From DATGPD01 sp031423015 (GTDB lineage Bacteria; Planctomycetota; UBA1135; UBA2386), in assembly GCA_031423015.1 (NCBI GenBank), contig JANPER010000246.1:1-64000 (forward strand): a stretch of 64,000 nucleotides of DNA, written 5' to 3'. The notes below the pieces were generated by a model. The model worked only from the letters and a program-made list of their open reading frames with translations. It was not told the origin of the DNA and did not search any database. The translations under genes were made by a program, and so were the position numbers. Shown here in pieces: positions 34,533 to 43,694 of this stretch. Positions within the stretch are counted from its first letter, which is position 1, and each line of letters starts with the position of its first letter.

Positions 34533-36722
34533 ATGACCAGCCATCCGCGTCCTTCTGACCCATTGCGACCGGAAGACGACGAGCCTCTCGTCGCCGACGG
34601 CAGTACGAGCGATGAGCTCGATCAGGCCTTTGCTGACGTGGAGAGCGAGGTTGGGAAGCCAACCAAGCCTCGGTCCACGGAGATGCACGCCGACGCCGAT
34701 GAGTTCTCGAACATGAGCGTCGATGACGCTGACGACGTGTTCGTGATCGACGACGACGAGGCCTTTGCTTCGGGTTCGCAGTCCACGCCGGTTCCCACGC
34801 GCGAGCCGGCGAGGGCGAAGGTGGTGGAACCGTCCCCGCCGAGTATCGATCCGGCTACCGACGACGAACTCCTCCTCAACGACGACCCTCAGTCGGTGTC
34901 GATGGAGGACAACAATCCGTTTGCCGTCGCCCGCGCAACCAGCACCTCGGGGGCCGAGCTACCGAGCAACGACTCGTTGGAGGACGAGTTGTTCGCGCCG
35001 ACATCGCCCCTTGGCGTCAGTGAGCGCTTCAATGCCCATGCGCCGCCGTTCGACGACACCGAGAGCACCGAGGGCGCAACCTGGGGCGGCGACCAACTCA
35101 GCGTGCAAGACATCGGCATCAACGCCCGCGATGGCGACGATCAGCCGCACGTCGACGAGGAAGACGACGACGCGATCTGGGCAGCGGGAGGTGTGAGCGA
35201 TCAGGAACTCGAGATCGTCGAGGACGTCGCCGACGGCACGATGGGCGACTTCGCCATTGTCGATGGCGATCCGGCCGAGCAGTTCGGCATTCAGCCCATC
35301 GACGAAGAAGAAGTCTCCGCCCCGGCGAGCGGCGTGTGGGGTGGGGCCGACAGTGGTACCCGACGTGCACCCGCCGCTTGGGATACGCCTTCACCCGCCG
35401 ACGAGGAACTGCAGGAACCCGAGGCTGGCTCAGATTCGGACATGCCGGGCGTTGCCGCCGAGGTCGGCGACGTCGACGACAGCGAAGAGCAAACCAGCGC
35501 CGACGAGGGCTTCGATCCGATCTACGGCAGTGAAGCGACGAGCCCCGCGGCGAGCGAAGACGGCAGCGCTGAGGCCGACGAAGAATCACCGGACTACACG
35601 GAGTACGAAGCCGCCTACGTCGACCAAACCAGGCGCGGACCGGTCCTGGTCGGCGCACCAGTTGGGCCGCGCCGACGCGGAGCCCTCACGCTGGCCGCAG
35701 CGGCTGCGTTGATCCTGTGCGGCATCACGGCTGGCTTTGCCTTCATGCAGCCGGAATGGCTGGGGCTGAAGACCACTCCAGAGCTTGTCGATCGCGCGCT
35801 CATCGCGCGGCCGACGGTGGTGATCGAGATTGGCGCGCCGCCCGCACCCGCCGATGACCCTGTCGTTCTACAGACACCGGGCGATCTGGTGGCGCAGACG
35901 GATCTCAAACCGACTGACCCCCTCACGACTGGTCCGCTACCGACTGATCCGAAGCCGACCGATCCCACTCCCCCGATCCAACCGGTGCCGGACGTGATCG
36001 TGGCGCAGACCGATCCCAGTCCGGATCCAGTGCCGATCCCAGTGCCGATCCCAGTGCCGACCGATCCGCCGATTGGCATCGACCCAGTCGTGGTGCAGCA
36101 GACGCCACCGCCCCAGATCACGCCTGAGCCGACGAAGGATCCCGTAGCGCTAAACAACGACATCGTGCGCATCGGCGAAGACCTGGCCGTGGGACGTGCG
36201 GAGCCGCCCAGTCGACCACGGGTGCATCACCTGGCGGAAGGCCTCGTCACGGGCAGTCAAGCCTTCGCTCAGCTGCGCAACATGAACTTCTTCTTGGGGC
36301 GCGTGAAGGCCATGGACAGCAGTTTCTTGACTCTCGACCTCACCCCCGGCGAGATCACGATCGCGTTCGATGACCTGAACGCCATCGTGCCGCTCGCGAG
36401 TGAAGAGTACCGCGCCATGCAGGGCTCGGCCGATGGCTTTGTCAAGCTCACCAACCGCAACAAGCTGTTTGGCAAGATCCTCACCAACAGCCTCGCCGAC
36501 AACGTCGTGCTCGAGGTGCAGCAGAATCACGTGATCATCCCGCGCCATACGATCGAAGAGGTTGGCAACCAGACGAGGACCAGCGTGCAGGTGATGCAAG
36601 ACGAGGATGCGGACTGGATCAAGGCGATGCTGCAACGGCAGACGCCGCCTGGCAAGGCCACGCCGCCGGCGACGGCACCCGGTGGCGCGGGCTCCGCGAC
36701 GCCGCCGCGCGACGCACGATGA
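34533..36722 (+). CDS. Large acidic single-pass membrane protein with C-terminal beta-rich domain
   Basis: A 729-residue protein of unrecognised family. The first ~365 residues are very acidic and low in complexity (Asp/Glu/Ser), presumably a disordered cytoplasmic region. A membrane helix lies near residues 383-403 (ALTLAAAAALILCGITAGFA). A Pro-rich stretch with TDP and PVPI repeats follows, then a folded C-terminus with two similar beta-rich segments (MNFFLGRVKAMDSSFLTLDL; NRNKLFGKILTNSLADNVVL) resembling LSm-like folds. It overlaps the next gene by ATGA. A GATAAT hexamer at 34500-34505 may be its -10 element. Confidence 0.7.
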   Translation: MTSHPRPSDPLRPEDDEPLVADGSTSDELDQAFADVESEVGKPTKPRSTEMHADADEFSNMSVDDADDVFVIDDDEAFASGSQSTPVPTREPARAKVVEPSPPSIDPATDDELLLNDDPQSVSMEDNNPFAVARATSTSGAELPSNDSLEDELFAPTSPLGVSERFNAHAPPFDDTESTEGATWGGDQLSVQDIGINARDGDDQPHVDEEDDDAIWAAGGVSDQELEIVEDVADGTMGDFAIVDGDPAEQFGIQPIDEEEVSAPASGVWGGADSGTRRAPAAWDTPSPADEELQEPEAGSDSDMPGVAAEVGDVDDSEEQTSADEGFDPIYGSEATSPAASEDGSAEADEESPDYTEYEAAYVDQTRRGPVLVGAPVGPRRRGALTLAAAAALILCGITAGFAFMQPEWLGLKTTPELVDRALIARPTVVIEIGAPPAPADDPVVLQTPGDLVAQTDLKPTDPLTTGPLPTDPKPTDPTPPIQPVPDVIVAQTDPSPDPVPIPVPIPVPTDPPIGIDPVVVQQTPPPQITPEPTKDPVALNNDIVRIGEDLAVGRAEPPSRPRVHHLAEGLVTGSQAFAQLRNMNFFLGRVKAMDSSFLTLDLTPGEITIAFDDLNAIVPLASEEYRAMQGSADGFVKLTNRNKLFGKILTNSLADNVVLEVQQNHVIIPRHTIEEVGNQTRTSVQVMQDEDADWIKAMLQRQTPPGKATPPATAPGGAGSATPPRDAR
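36028..36063 (+). repeat. 12-bp in-gene tandem repeat
   Basis: CAGTGCCGATCC occurs as two perfect copies (36028-36039, 36040-36051) and one imperfect copy (36052-36063), encoding PVPI units in the Pro-rich linker of the surrounding protein. Confidence 0.85.
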
Positions 36723-37258
36723 GGCAGGCGAACGACGGCGTGTGTGACGAGTGCGGCAATCGCGCGCTCGCTGCCGTCGAACTGGAAGGTGTCGCCCTGC
36801 TCGAGTGCGAGTTGTGTGGATCGCTCGCCGGCGACGATCTGGCCGTCGGCCAGGTGCTGCTGGTCCGCGAGGCACGCGAGCGCGGCTACGACCCTCTGGT
36901 CTATCCGCTGGTACGCGCCCTGGACCGCATTGCCGGCTTGCGCGTGACCCGCGCTGGCGCCGGTGACAAAGAACAGCGGGTGTGGCCCTTCGTGCAGATG
37001 CACGGCGTCGACGGTCGAGCGCTGATCGCGCTCGAGAACTTGACCAAGTCGTTGGCGCTCGCGGCCGCCCGTTCCGGCGGTTTGCACTGGGTTGTCGAGG
37101 TCGAGTATCAAGCCCGACTGACCTTCACGCTCAAGCCGCGCTTTCACCGCGACACCGACCGCATCGACGCCGCCGCGGTGGGGCAGGCGCAGCGCGACTT
37201 GGCGCGCGTGTGCGAGAACCTCGAGCGCGACATGCACCTGTCGTGGTGGCGAAAGTAG
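36719..37258 (+). CDS. Small zinc-ribbon protein of unknown function
   Basis: A 179-residue protein. The N-terminus has two CxxC knuckles (VCDECGNRA at residues 8-16 and LECELCGSL at 28-36), a probable zinc ribbon. The rest is a compact alpha/beta domain (VVEVEYQARLTFTLKPRFHR, DLARVCENLERDMHLSWWRK). It is not recognised as a known family. It overlaps the acidic membrane protein gene by ATGA, so the two proteins are likely to act together. Confidence 0.7.
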   Translation: MRQANDGVCDECGNRALAAVELEGVALLECELCGSLAGDDLAVGQVLLVREARERGYDPLVYPLVRALDRIAGLRVTRAGAGDKEQRVWPFVQMHGVDGRALIALENLTKSLALAAARSGGLHWVVEVEYQARLTFTLKPRFHRDTDRIDAAAVGQAQRDLARVCENLERDMHLSWWRK

Positions 37259-37414
37259 CGTCGAGGGGACGTGGGGGCCCGGCGTGTAGGCCGATGAGTG
37301 GTCTGCGCGACTCGCGGCGAGATGGGGGCGGGGACGAATGAACGGCTTTCCGCCGGGCGCCGTTCTACCTACCATGGGTCCGCCGTCCCGCATCGCCCTT
37401 CCGACCCGATCATC

Positions 37415-38971
37415 GTGAGCAAACTCTGGAGCGCACTTCTCGCGCTGTGGTGCCTTTCGTTCCCCGTCGGCCATGCCGTCGCGCAGGCCGAAGTCGATGC
37501 GCAACGCCTCGACGCGGTGAAGGAGTTCAAGCGTTTCTACCGCAAGTACCCAGACGTCACGCAGAAGGTGGAAGCGGTCTACACGCTCAAGGGCAACGAG
37601 TGCGTGCCGGCGTGCGATGAGCTGCTCAAGCTCTTGCTGGCCGCTGAAGACGACATCCGCAAGGCGGCGCTCGACGTGGTCACGACCTACCGTCTGGGGG
37701 CGACCTGGGAACACGTCATCGCCGAGCTGAAGGACAAGCGGGGGGCTGAGCGCACCGCCATCATCGATGCCCTCGGTCGAACCGGCATCAAGGCTGCGGT
37801 GCCGGCCCTGGTCGAGTTGTCCGCCGACCGGGACCCAGAGACGCGCTACGCCGTGGTGCGGGCCTTTGGCAGGCTCGGTGATCCGTCAGTGCAGGACGCA
37901 GTGACGGCTTTGCTGTTGGACTCCGATCTGCGCGTGCGAACTGGCGCCGCCGACGCGGTCGCTGAGTTGAAGCTGAAGGGCCTCGGCAAACAGCTCGTGC
38001 CCATGCTCGACGACCAAGCCTGGCAGGTGCAGGCGGCGGTCATCAAGGCGATCGGCATCGTGCGCCCGCCGGAGTCGATCCTGCCGCTCATTGGGCTGAT
38101 GCGCAAAGGCGGTCGCTTGAGCGATGACACCGCCGAGGCGCTGTTCTTGGTGACCACCAAGGATTTCGGTACCGATGCCGACGAATGGCAACGGCAGATG
38201 GAGCGGCTGTTCAGCCTCGACTGGCGGCCGCCGACCGACGCGGAGGTGGAGAAGGCGAAGGCGGTCCGCAAGAAGTCGGCCGAGTTCTACGGCCAGAAGG
38301 ACGGCCTCAAGACCTTCGCCAACATCCCGATCATCTCGAACTACGTGCTGTTCATCATCGACGTGTCGGGTTCGATGTCGGACCTCGTGGTCGAGCGCGA
38401 GAAGTTCCAGGGCTACGACGACTACCAAAAGCTGACCATCGTCAAGTCCGAGCTGAGCAAGACGATCGAGTCACTGAGCGGTAACACGTACTTCAACATC
38501 GTGTCGTTCGCCACCGACTTGAAGCCTTGGAAGCAGTTCTTGGTGCCGGCGAACATCACCAACAAGGACAGCGCTCGCTCCTGGATTCGCAGTCTGAAGT
38601 GCATCGGCGGGGCGGCGGACCAGGAACTCGCGTCGGTGGGCTTGGGCGGCAACCTGGCCGAAGGCAAGACCAACACCTTCAAGGCGTTGATGTACCCGTT
38701 CGGGGTGGATCCAGATCAACCGCGTCGCGCCGCCAGCACCGGCGCGTCGGCTGTGGCGAAGAACAAGCTCGACAGCATTTACTTCTTGAGCGATGGGCGG
38801 CCCAGCGTCGGCAAGCTGGTCGACACCGAAGAAATCCGCAAGGCCGTGCGCGAGGAGAACCAAGTGCACAAGCTGGTGCTCCACACGATCGCCATCGGCG
38901 AGTTCCAGAAGGAGTTCCTACAGGCGCTCGCAGTGGAGAACGCGGGCGTCTTTGTCGACCTTGGCCGCTAG
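37415..38971 (+). CDS. Secreted HEAT-repeat and von Willebrand factor A domain protein
   Basis: A 518-residue protein with a signal peptide (LWSALLALWCLSFPVGHAVA), HEAT-type repeats up to about residue 240 (AVPALVELSADRDPETRYAV, GRLGDPSVQDAVTALLLDSD), then a VWA domain with an intact MIDAS (FIIDVSGSMSD) and YFLSDGRPSVG. VWA domains bind partners through a metal ion. GTG 37415 is selected because the signal peptide begins there. TACCAT at 37370-37375 may be the -10. It converges on the MFS gene with 14 bases between stops. Confidence 0.85.
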   Translation: MSKLWSALLALWCLSFPVGHAVAQAEVDAQRLDAVKEFKRFYRKYPDVTQKVEAVYTLKGNECVPACDELLKLLLAAEDDIRKAALDVVTTYRLGATWEHVIAELKDKRGAERTAIIDALGRTGIKAAVPALVELSADRDPETRYAVVRAFGRLGDPSVQDAVTALLLDSDLRVRTGAADAVAELKLKGLGKQLVPMLDDQAWQVQAAVIKAIGIVRPPESILPLIGLMRKGGRLSDDTAEALFLVTTKDFGTDADEWQRQMERLFSLDWRPPTDAEVEKAKAVRKKSAEFYGQKDGLKTFANIPIISNYVLFIIDVSGSMSDLVVEREKFQGYDDYQKLTIVKSELSKTIESLSGNTYFNIVSFATDLKPWKQFLVPANITNKDSARSWIRSLKCIGGAADQELASVGLGGNLAEGKTNTFKALMYPFGVDPDQPRRAASTGASAVAKNKLDSIYFLSDGRPSVGKLVDTEEIRKAVREENQVHKLVLHTIAIGEFQKEFLQALAVENAGVFVDLGR

Positions 38972-38985
38972 CCCGGACTAGTCGT

Positions 38986-40164
38986 CTACCGAGGCTGGCG
39001 CCGCATCACCATCCACGTCGCCACTAGCCCCAGCGACCCCGCGACGATGTACGTCGTGCTCAGGCCTGCCGCGGCGTGCAGGTAGCCCAGCGTCGGGAAC
39101 AGTACCGCGAACACGACGCGGCCGGCGAACGACAACATCGACATCGCGGTGGCGCGCGACTGGCTGGTCAACCGGTGATTGGCGTAGGCCTGGATGATCG
39201 CCCAGTGCGCGCCGAATGGCGCCTGGTGCACGAAGAACAGCGCGACGCCCACCCAGCCCACGGCGAACGCCATGACCACGAGCGACAACGCCATCGACAA
39301 GGGCATCCACCAAAGGAGCGCGCCTTCGCCAAAGCGGCGCAACAGCCAGGGTGCAGCGCGACTCCACGGCGCAGCGGCGATGCTGAGGGCGCAGAACATG
39401 ACCCCGAGCAAGAGGGGGCGCTGCTGGCCGGCCTCCTGCAGGTAGGGCTGGTAGGTGTGGAAGCAGTAGCGCAGCAGACAGAAGACCACGACGTAGTACG
39501 CGGCGATCCAGCGCACCGCCGGTTGACGCAGCTCGCGCAGCGCGTTGGACAGCAGGAGCGGCGTACGCGTGCGTTGGCGTGGCGGCTCCAGCAAACCGAG
39601 CGCGATCAACGCCGCAACCACACACAGCACCGCCGTCAACAGAATGGTGCTGGCCAGGTCGACGCTGGCGGCCAGCACACCACCCGCTAGGAACGCGCCC
39701 CCGGTGCCAAGCGTGCGCCTGGCATGCAGACCGGCCTCGGTGGGCAGGAAGCGGTGCTGAGCGCCGACTTGGGACAAGCTGTCGTAGAGCAGCGCGGATG
39801 GCGGGCCCGACAGCAGCGAGTGGCCGAGGCCCAACAGGACCTCGCCGAGCGCAAACTCGGCAAAGCCGTCGCCGAGCCAGATCGTCAAGAAGCCGCCGGC
39901 GAGCACCGAAGGCCCCAGGACCAGCGTGAGCTTGCGACCAAAGCGGTCGGCGAGTAGACCCGTGGGCACCTCGGCCACCACCATCGTCAGGTAGTAGCAC
40001 GCGATGAGGTTGGCGTAGCCGTCGATGCCGATGCCGAAGTCCTGGAAGTAGAACCACAGGAACGGAATGCAGGCAAACGGATACGTGAGCGCGGCGTAGG
40101 CGCCAAGCACGCGGATCTGACGGTCGATGTCTAGCGCGCGGACAGACAAAGCAGCTGGCACCAT
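38986..40164 (-). CDS. MFS-family transporter
   Basis: A 392-residue protein with about twelve hydrophobic helices. The MFS loop 2-3 signature is present as TGLLADRFGRKLTL. The substrate is not evident; drug/H+ antiporters and sugar or peptide exporters share this layout. ATG 40164 is preferred because the first membrane helix (LGAYAALTYPFACIPFLWFY) follows closely; the frame stays open to 40314 in a charged, non-membrane stretch. It is transcribed away from the UbiA-family gene. Confidence 0.88.
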   Translation of the reverse strand: MVPAALSVRALDIDRQIRVLGAYAALTYPFACIPFLWFYFQDFGIGIDGYANLIACYYLTMVVAEVPTGLLADRFGRKLTLVLGPSVLAGGFLTIWLGDGFAEFALGEVLLGLGHSLLSGPPSALLYDSLSQVGAQHRFLPTEAGLHARRTLGTGGAFLAGGVLAASVDLASTILLTAVLCVVAALIALGLLEPPRQRTRTPLLLSNALRELRQPAVRWIAAYYVVVFCLLRYCFHTYQPYLQEAGQQRPLLLGVMFCALSIAAAPWSRAAPWLLRRFGEGALLWWMPLSMALSLVVMAFAVGWVGVALFFVHQAPFGAHWAIIQAYANHRLTSQSRATAMSMLSFAGRVVFAVLFPTLGYLHAAAGLSTTYIVAGSLGLVATWMVMRRQPR

Positions 40165-40325
40165 CGCCGACGCGGCGACTCTTTGGTCTACCAGTTCCAC
40201 AGTTCTTCGCGCCGCGAGAGGCTGGGGTGCCAGCGGCTCGAGCGCCGTCGACGGCCAAGAATCGAGCCCGTGATGCGCAACTTCGCGCGACGGGCTGCGC
40301 CGGTCGCGACCCATAATGGCGCCGC

Positions 40326-41255
40326 ATGCCTTGGGCTATCCTGCAGGCCATGCGGCCGCATCAGTGGGTCAAGAACCTGCTGGTTTTCGCGCCGCTCGTT
40401 TTCACCCACGAGGCGGGCGTGCGTGACGCCGTGCGGCTCGCGGCGCTCGCGTTCGTCGCGTTTTGTTTGGCGTCGAGCAGTGTCTATCTCCTGAACGACT
40501 TGGTCGATCGCGAGGCTGATCGACGGCACCCCAAGAAGCAGCATCGTCCCATCGCATCTGGTCGCCTGCCGGTCGCGATGGCGGTCGCCGTCCTCATCGG
40601 CTTGCTGGCGTCCGCGGCTGCCCTGGCGTGGTACCTCGCCGTGCGGCAGGGTCAAACGCCCATCGACCCCCGCCCGCCGGGGAATGGTCACCAAGCCGCC
40701 CGGCTGCCCTTCTGGGGCTGGCTGGTCGCTTACCTGGTGCTCAACCTTGCGTATTCCTACCGGCTCAAGCGGATCGTCATCGTCGACGCCCTGTGCATCG
40801 CCCTAGGGTTCCAGTTTCGCATCCTCGCGGGTGCCGCGGCGATCGTCACCCCCGCGTCGTCCTGGATCTTGTTGTGCACGTTCTTCTTCGCCCTGTTCCT
40901 GGCGCTATGCAAGCGCCGCGAAGAGGTGGTGAAGCACGGCGACACTGGCACCCGCCAGAGCCTGCGCGACTACGACGCCCACTTCCTCGATCAGATGATC
41001 AACCCGGTGGCCGCGATGTCGATCTTGGCCTACGCCCTCTACACCGTCGACGACCGCACCGTGCAGTACCACGGCACGACGGGCCTCGCCCTCACCGTGC
41101 CGTTCGTCGTGTTCGGCGTCTTTCGCTACCTCTACCTCGTGCACCGTCGCGGCGAGGGCGACGATCCCGCTCGGCTGCTGTTCCGCGATCGGCAGCTCGT
41201 CCTGAGCGGGATCTTGTGGGCTGGCTGCGTCGCCGCAGTTCTGGCGCGGGGCTGA
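40326..41255 (+). CDS. UbiA-family prenyltransferase, decaprenyl-phosphate phosphoribosyltransferase-like
   Basis: A 309-residue membrane protein with many helices. The Asp-rich motif NDLVDREADRRHPKKQHRP is nearest to the Rv3806c-type enzymes that move phosphoribose onto polyprenyl phosphate, rather than to quinone or heme prenyltransferases. In actinobacteria this feeds arabinan synthesis; here the purpose is unknown. A CATAAT hexamer at 40312-40317 ends eight bases before the ATG. ATG 40350 (MRPHQWVKN) is an alternative start matching the family. Threonine aldolase follows after 16 bases. Confidence 0.85.
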   Translation: MPWAILQAMRPHQWVKNLLVFAPLVFTHEAGVRDAVRLAALAFVAFCLASSSVYLLNDLVDREADRRHPKKQHRPIASGRLPVAMAVAVLIGLLASAAALAWYLAVRQGQTPIDPRPPGNGHQAARLPFWGWLVAYLVLNLAYSYRLKRIVIVDALCIALGFQFRILAGAAAIVTPASSWILLCTFFFALFLALCKRREEVVKHGDTGTRQSLRDYDAHFLDQMINPVAAMSILAYALYTVDDRTVQYHGTTGLALTVPFVVFGVFRYLYLVHRRGEGDDPARLLFRDRQLVLSGILWAGCVAAVLARG

Positions 41256-41271
41256 ATCGAGAGAACCCGCC

Positions 41272-42345
41272 ATGCCCACCACTGCCGCACAACCTGTCGC
41301 TGATTTTCGCAGCGACACCCTCACCAAGCCGACGCCCGCCATGCGGCAAGCCATGGCAAACGCCGACGTCGGCGATGATGTGTTCGGCGAGGATCCCACC
41401 GTCCGCGCCTTGGAAGAAGAGGCCGCGGCGTGGCTGGGCTTCGAAGCCGGTCTCTTCGTGCCGTCGGGCACGATGGGGAACCAGATCTGCATTCACGTGC
41501 ACTGTCGGCCGGGCGACGAGCTGATCTGCGAGGAACGCAGCCACGTCTACCAGTTCGAGGGCGGCTCGATGGCGCGCCTGTCGGGTACACAGGCTCGCCT
41601 GCTGGTGGCGGTCGATGGCTTTCCCAGGCCGACGCAACTGGCCGAAGCGTTCCGCCGCGATGACGCGCACTACCCGCGCTCGCGCCTCTTGGTGATCGAG
41701 AACACGCACAACATGGCCGGCGGACGGGTACTGCCGCCGAATCGCTTCGCCGCCTTGGTAGACGAAGCCAAGCGCCTGGGGCTCCGGGTGCACGTCGACG
41801 GCGCACGCCTACCCAACGCGGCAGTTGCCGTGGGCTGTGCGGCTGCCGAGCTGACGCGCGGCGCCGACTCGGTGTCGATGTGTCTGAGCAAGGGCCTGGG
41901 CGCGCCGGTGGGGTCGGTGGTGGCAGGGACCCGGGCCTTCGTCGCCGAGGCCAAGCGCGCCCGCAAGGCGTTCGGGGGCGGCATGCGGCAGGCGGGCGTG
42001 CTGGCCGCCGCGGGGCTGATCGCGCTGCGGCAGGGGCCGGCGTTGTTGGCGCAGGATCACGCGCGCGCCCAGGCGATGGCGCGGGCGTTTGCCCCGCTTG
42101 CTGGCCTGCACGTCGATCGCTCGGCGGTCGAAACCAACATCCTGATGGTTGATCTCGTGCACGTGGAGCCGTCTGCTCTGCTGGCCTTCTTGGAAGCGCG
42201 CGGTGTGCGCGCGCTCGCCGTCGGACCGCGGCGCGTTCGATTTGTGACGCACCGCGATCTCGCGGATGCAGACATTGAACGCTGCATCGACGCCGTCACC
42301 AGTTGGGCAACCGTCGTGTCGAAAGTTACCCCCCAGCAGCCGTGA
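41272..42345 (+). CDS. ltaE: Low-specificity L-threonine aldolase
   Basis: A 357-residue PLP enzyme that splits L-threonine or L-allo-threonine into glycine and acetaldehyde. Signature segments: DFRSDTLTKPTPAMRQAM, NADVGDDVFGEDPTVRALE, FVPSGTMGNQ, HVDGARLPNA, and the PLP lysine in SMCLSKGLGAPVGS. Family-normal length. The TGA overlaps the GTG of the phosphomannomutase gene (GTGA). Confidence 0.95.
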   Translation: MPTTAAQPVADFRSDTLTKPTPAMRQAMANADVGDDVFGEDPTVRALEEEAAAWLGFEAGLFVPSGTMGNQICIHVHCRPGDELICEERSHVYQFEGGSMARLSGTQARLLVAVDGFPRPTQLAEAFRRDDAHYPRSRLLVIENTHNMAGGRVLPPNRFAALVDEAKRLGLRVHVDGARLPNAAVAVGCAAAELTRGADSVSMCLSKGLGAPVGSVVAGTRAFVAEAKRARKAFGGGMRQAGVLAAAGLIALRQGPALLAQDHARAQAMARAFAPLAGLHVDRSAVETNILMVDLVHVEPSALLAFLEARGVRALAVGPRRVRFVTHRDLADADIERCIDAVTSWATVVSKVTPQQP

Positions 42346-43682
42346 CCATCTTCAAGGCCTACGACATCCGCGGCACATACCCGGATCAGATCCAGAAGGA
42401 CAACGCGCGCAAGATTGGCGCGGCCTTCGCCAAGTTCCTCAACGCCAAGACCCTCGTGGTCGGCCGCGACATGCGCACGATGGCGCCCGAGATCCAAGAC
42501 GCCCTGTGCGACGGCATCATGGATCAGGGTTGCGACGTGATCGACATCGGCCTCGCCTCGACGCCGATGGTGTACTACGGGATCGCCAAGCTGCCCTGTC
42601 AGGGCGGCGTGGCGGTGACCGCTTCGCACAATCCCAAGCAGTACATCGGCTTCAAGCTCTGCCGCGAGCAGGCGCGGCCGCTGTCGAAGGACACCGGCAT
42701 CGCTGACCTGGAGAAGATGGTCCTGAACTTCGACCTGCCGCGCGCCGCGCGCCGCGGCAAGCGCGATCAGGTCGACGTGAAGCGCGACTACGTCGCGCAC
42801 ATCGCCTCGTTCGCCCACGGCATCCAGCCCACGCGCATGTGCGTCGACTACGCCAATGGCATGGGCGCGGCGGAGTCGCCGGCGATCTTCAAGGCCATCA
42901 AGGGAATCGAAGTAATCTCGCTGTACGAGGAACTCGACGGCACCTTCCCCAACCACGAGGCCAACCCGCTGCACGAGCCCAATCTCGACGAGCTGCGAGG
43001 CGCGGTGCGCAAGCACAAGACGCCACTCGGGATCGCGTTCGACGGCGACGCCGACCGCTGCGCGTTCGTGGACGAAGACGGGCGCACGGTACACGCCGAC
43101 CTCATCACCGTGATCCTGGCGCGCAACCTACTCAGCCGGCATCCGGGCAAGGGCATCATCTACGACCTGCGCAGCTCCAAGGTGCTGCCCGAGCAGATCA
43201 AGAAACTCGGCGGACGCCCGGTGCGCGAGCGCGTCGGTCACTCGTTCATGAAGGAGACCATGCGGCGTACCGACTGCATCGGCGGCGGCGAGCTGTCAGG
43301 TCACTTCTACTTTGCCGAGAATTCCTACACCGACTGCGGCGTGCTCGCGTGCGTCATGGTGCTGAATCAGCTGGCGAAGGAAGGGCGGACGCTCAAGCAG
43401 GCTGCCGATGAGCTCCGCGTCTACCACGGCACGGGCGAGGTCAACTTCCAGGTCGAAGACAAGGCTGCCAAGATGCAGGAGGTCGAGAAGACCTTCCCTG
43501 GCGGCGTGGTCGACTACCTCGACGGCGTGACGCTGACGTTCAAGGATTGGTGGGTCAACGTGCGACCCAGCAACACCGAGCCCTACCTGCGCATGTGCCT
43601 CGAGGCCGACACCAAGAAGCTCATGGACGAAAAGCGCGCGGCGATCATGAAGATCCTCGGCAAGCCGGCCCACGGGCACTAG
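42342..43682 (+). CDS. manB: Phosphomannomutase/phosphoglucomutase
   Basis: A 446-residue alpha-D-phosphohexomutase that interconverts hexose 6- and 1-phosphates for sugar-nucleotide synthesis. The active-site serine is in TASHNPKQYIGFK, the Mg-binding loop is FDGDADRCAF, the sugar-binding loop GGGELSGHFYF and the phosphate loop RPSNTEPYLRM. GTG 42342 overlaps the preceding stop and gives the family N-terminus TIFKAYDIRG. The exact symbol (manB or algC) is uncertain. Confidence 0.93.
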   Translation: MTIFKAYDIRGTYPDQIQKDNARKIGAAFAKFLNAKTLVVGRDMRTMAPEIQDALCDGIMDQGCDVIDIGLASTPMVYYGIAKLPCQGGVAVTASHNPKQYIGFKLCREQARPLSKDTGIADLEKMVLNFDLPRAARRGKRDQVDVKRDYVAHIASFAHGIQPTRMCVDYANGMGAAESPAIFKAIKGIEVISLYEELDGTFPNHEANPLHEPNLDELRGAVRKHKTPLGIAFDGDADRCAFVDEDGRTVHADLITVILARNLLSRHPGKGIIYDLRSSKVLPEQIKKLGGRPVRERVGHSFMKETMRRTDCIGGGELSGHFYFAENSYTDCGVLACVMVLNQLAKEGRTLKQAADELRVYHGTGEVNFQVEDKAAKMQEVEKTFPGGVVDYLDGVTLTFKDWWVNVRPSNTEPYLRMCLEADTKKLMDEKRAAIMKILGKPAHGH

Positions 43683-43694
43683 GCCGGCCGCGTC

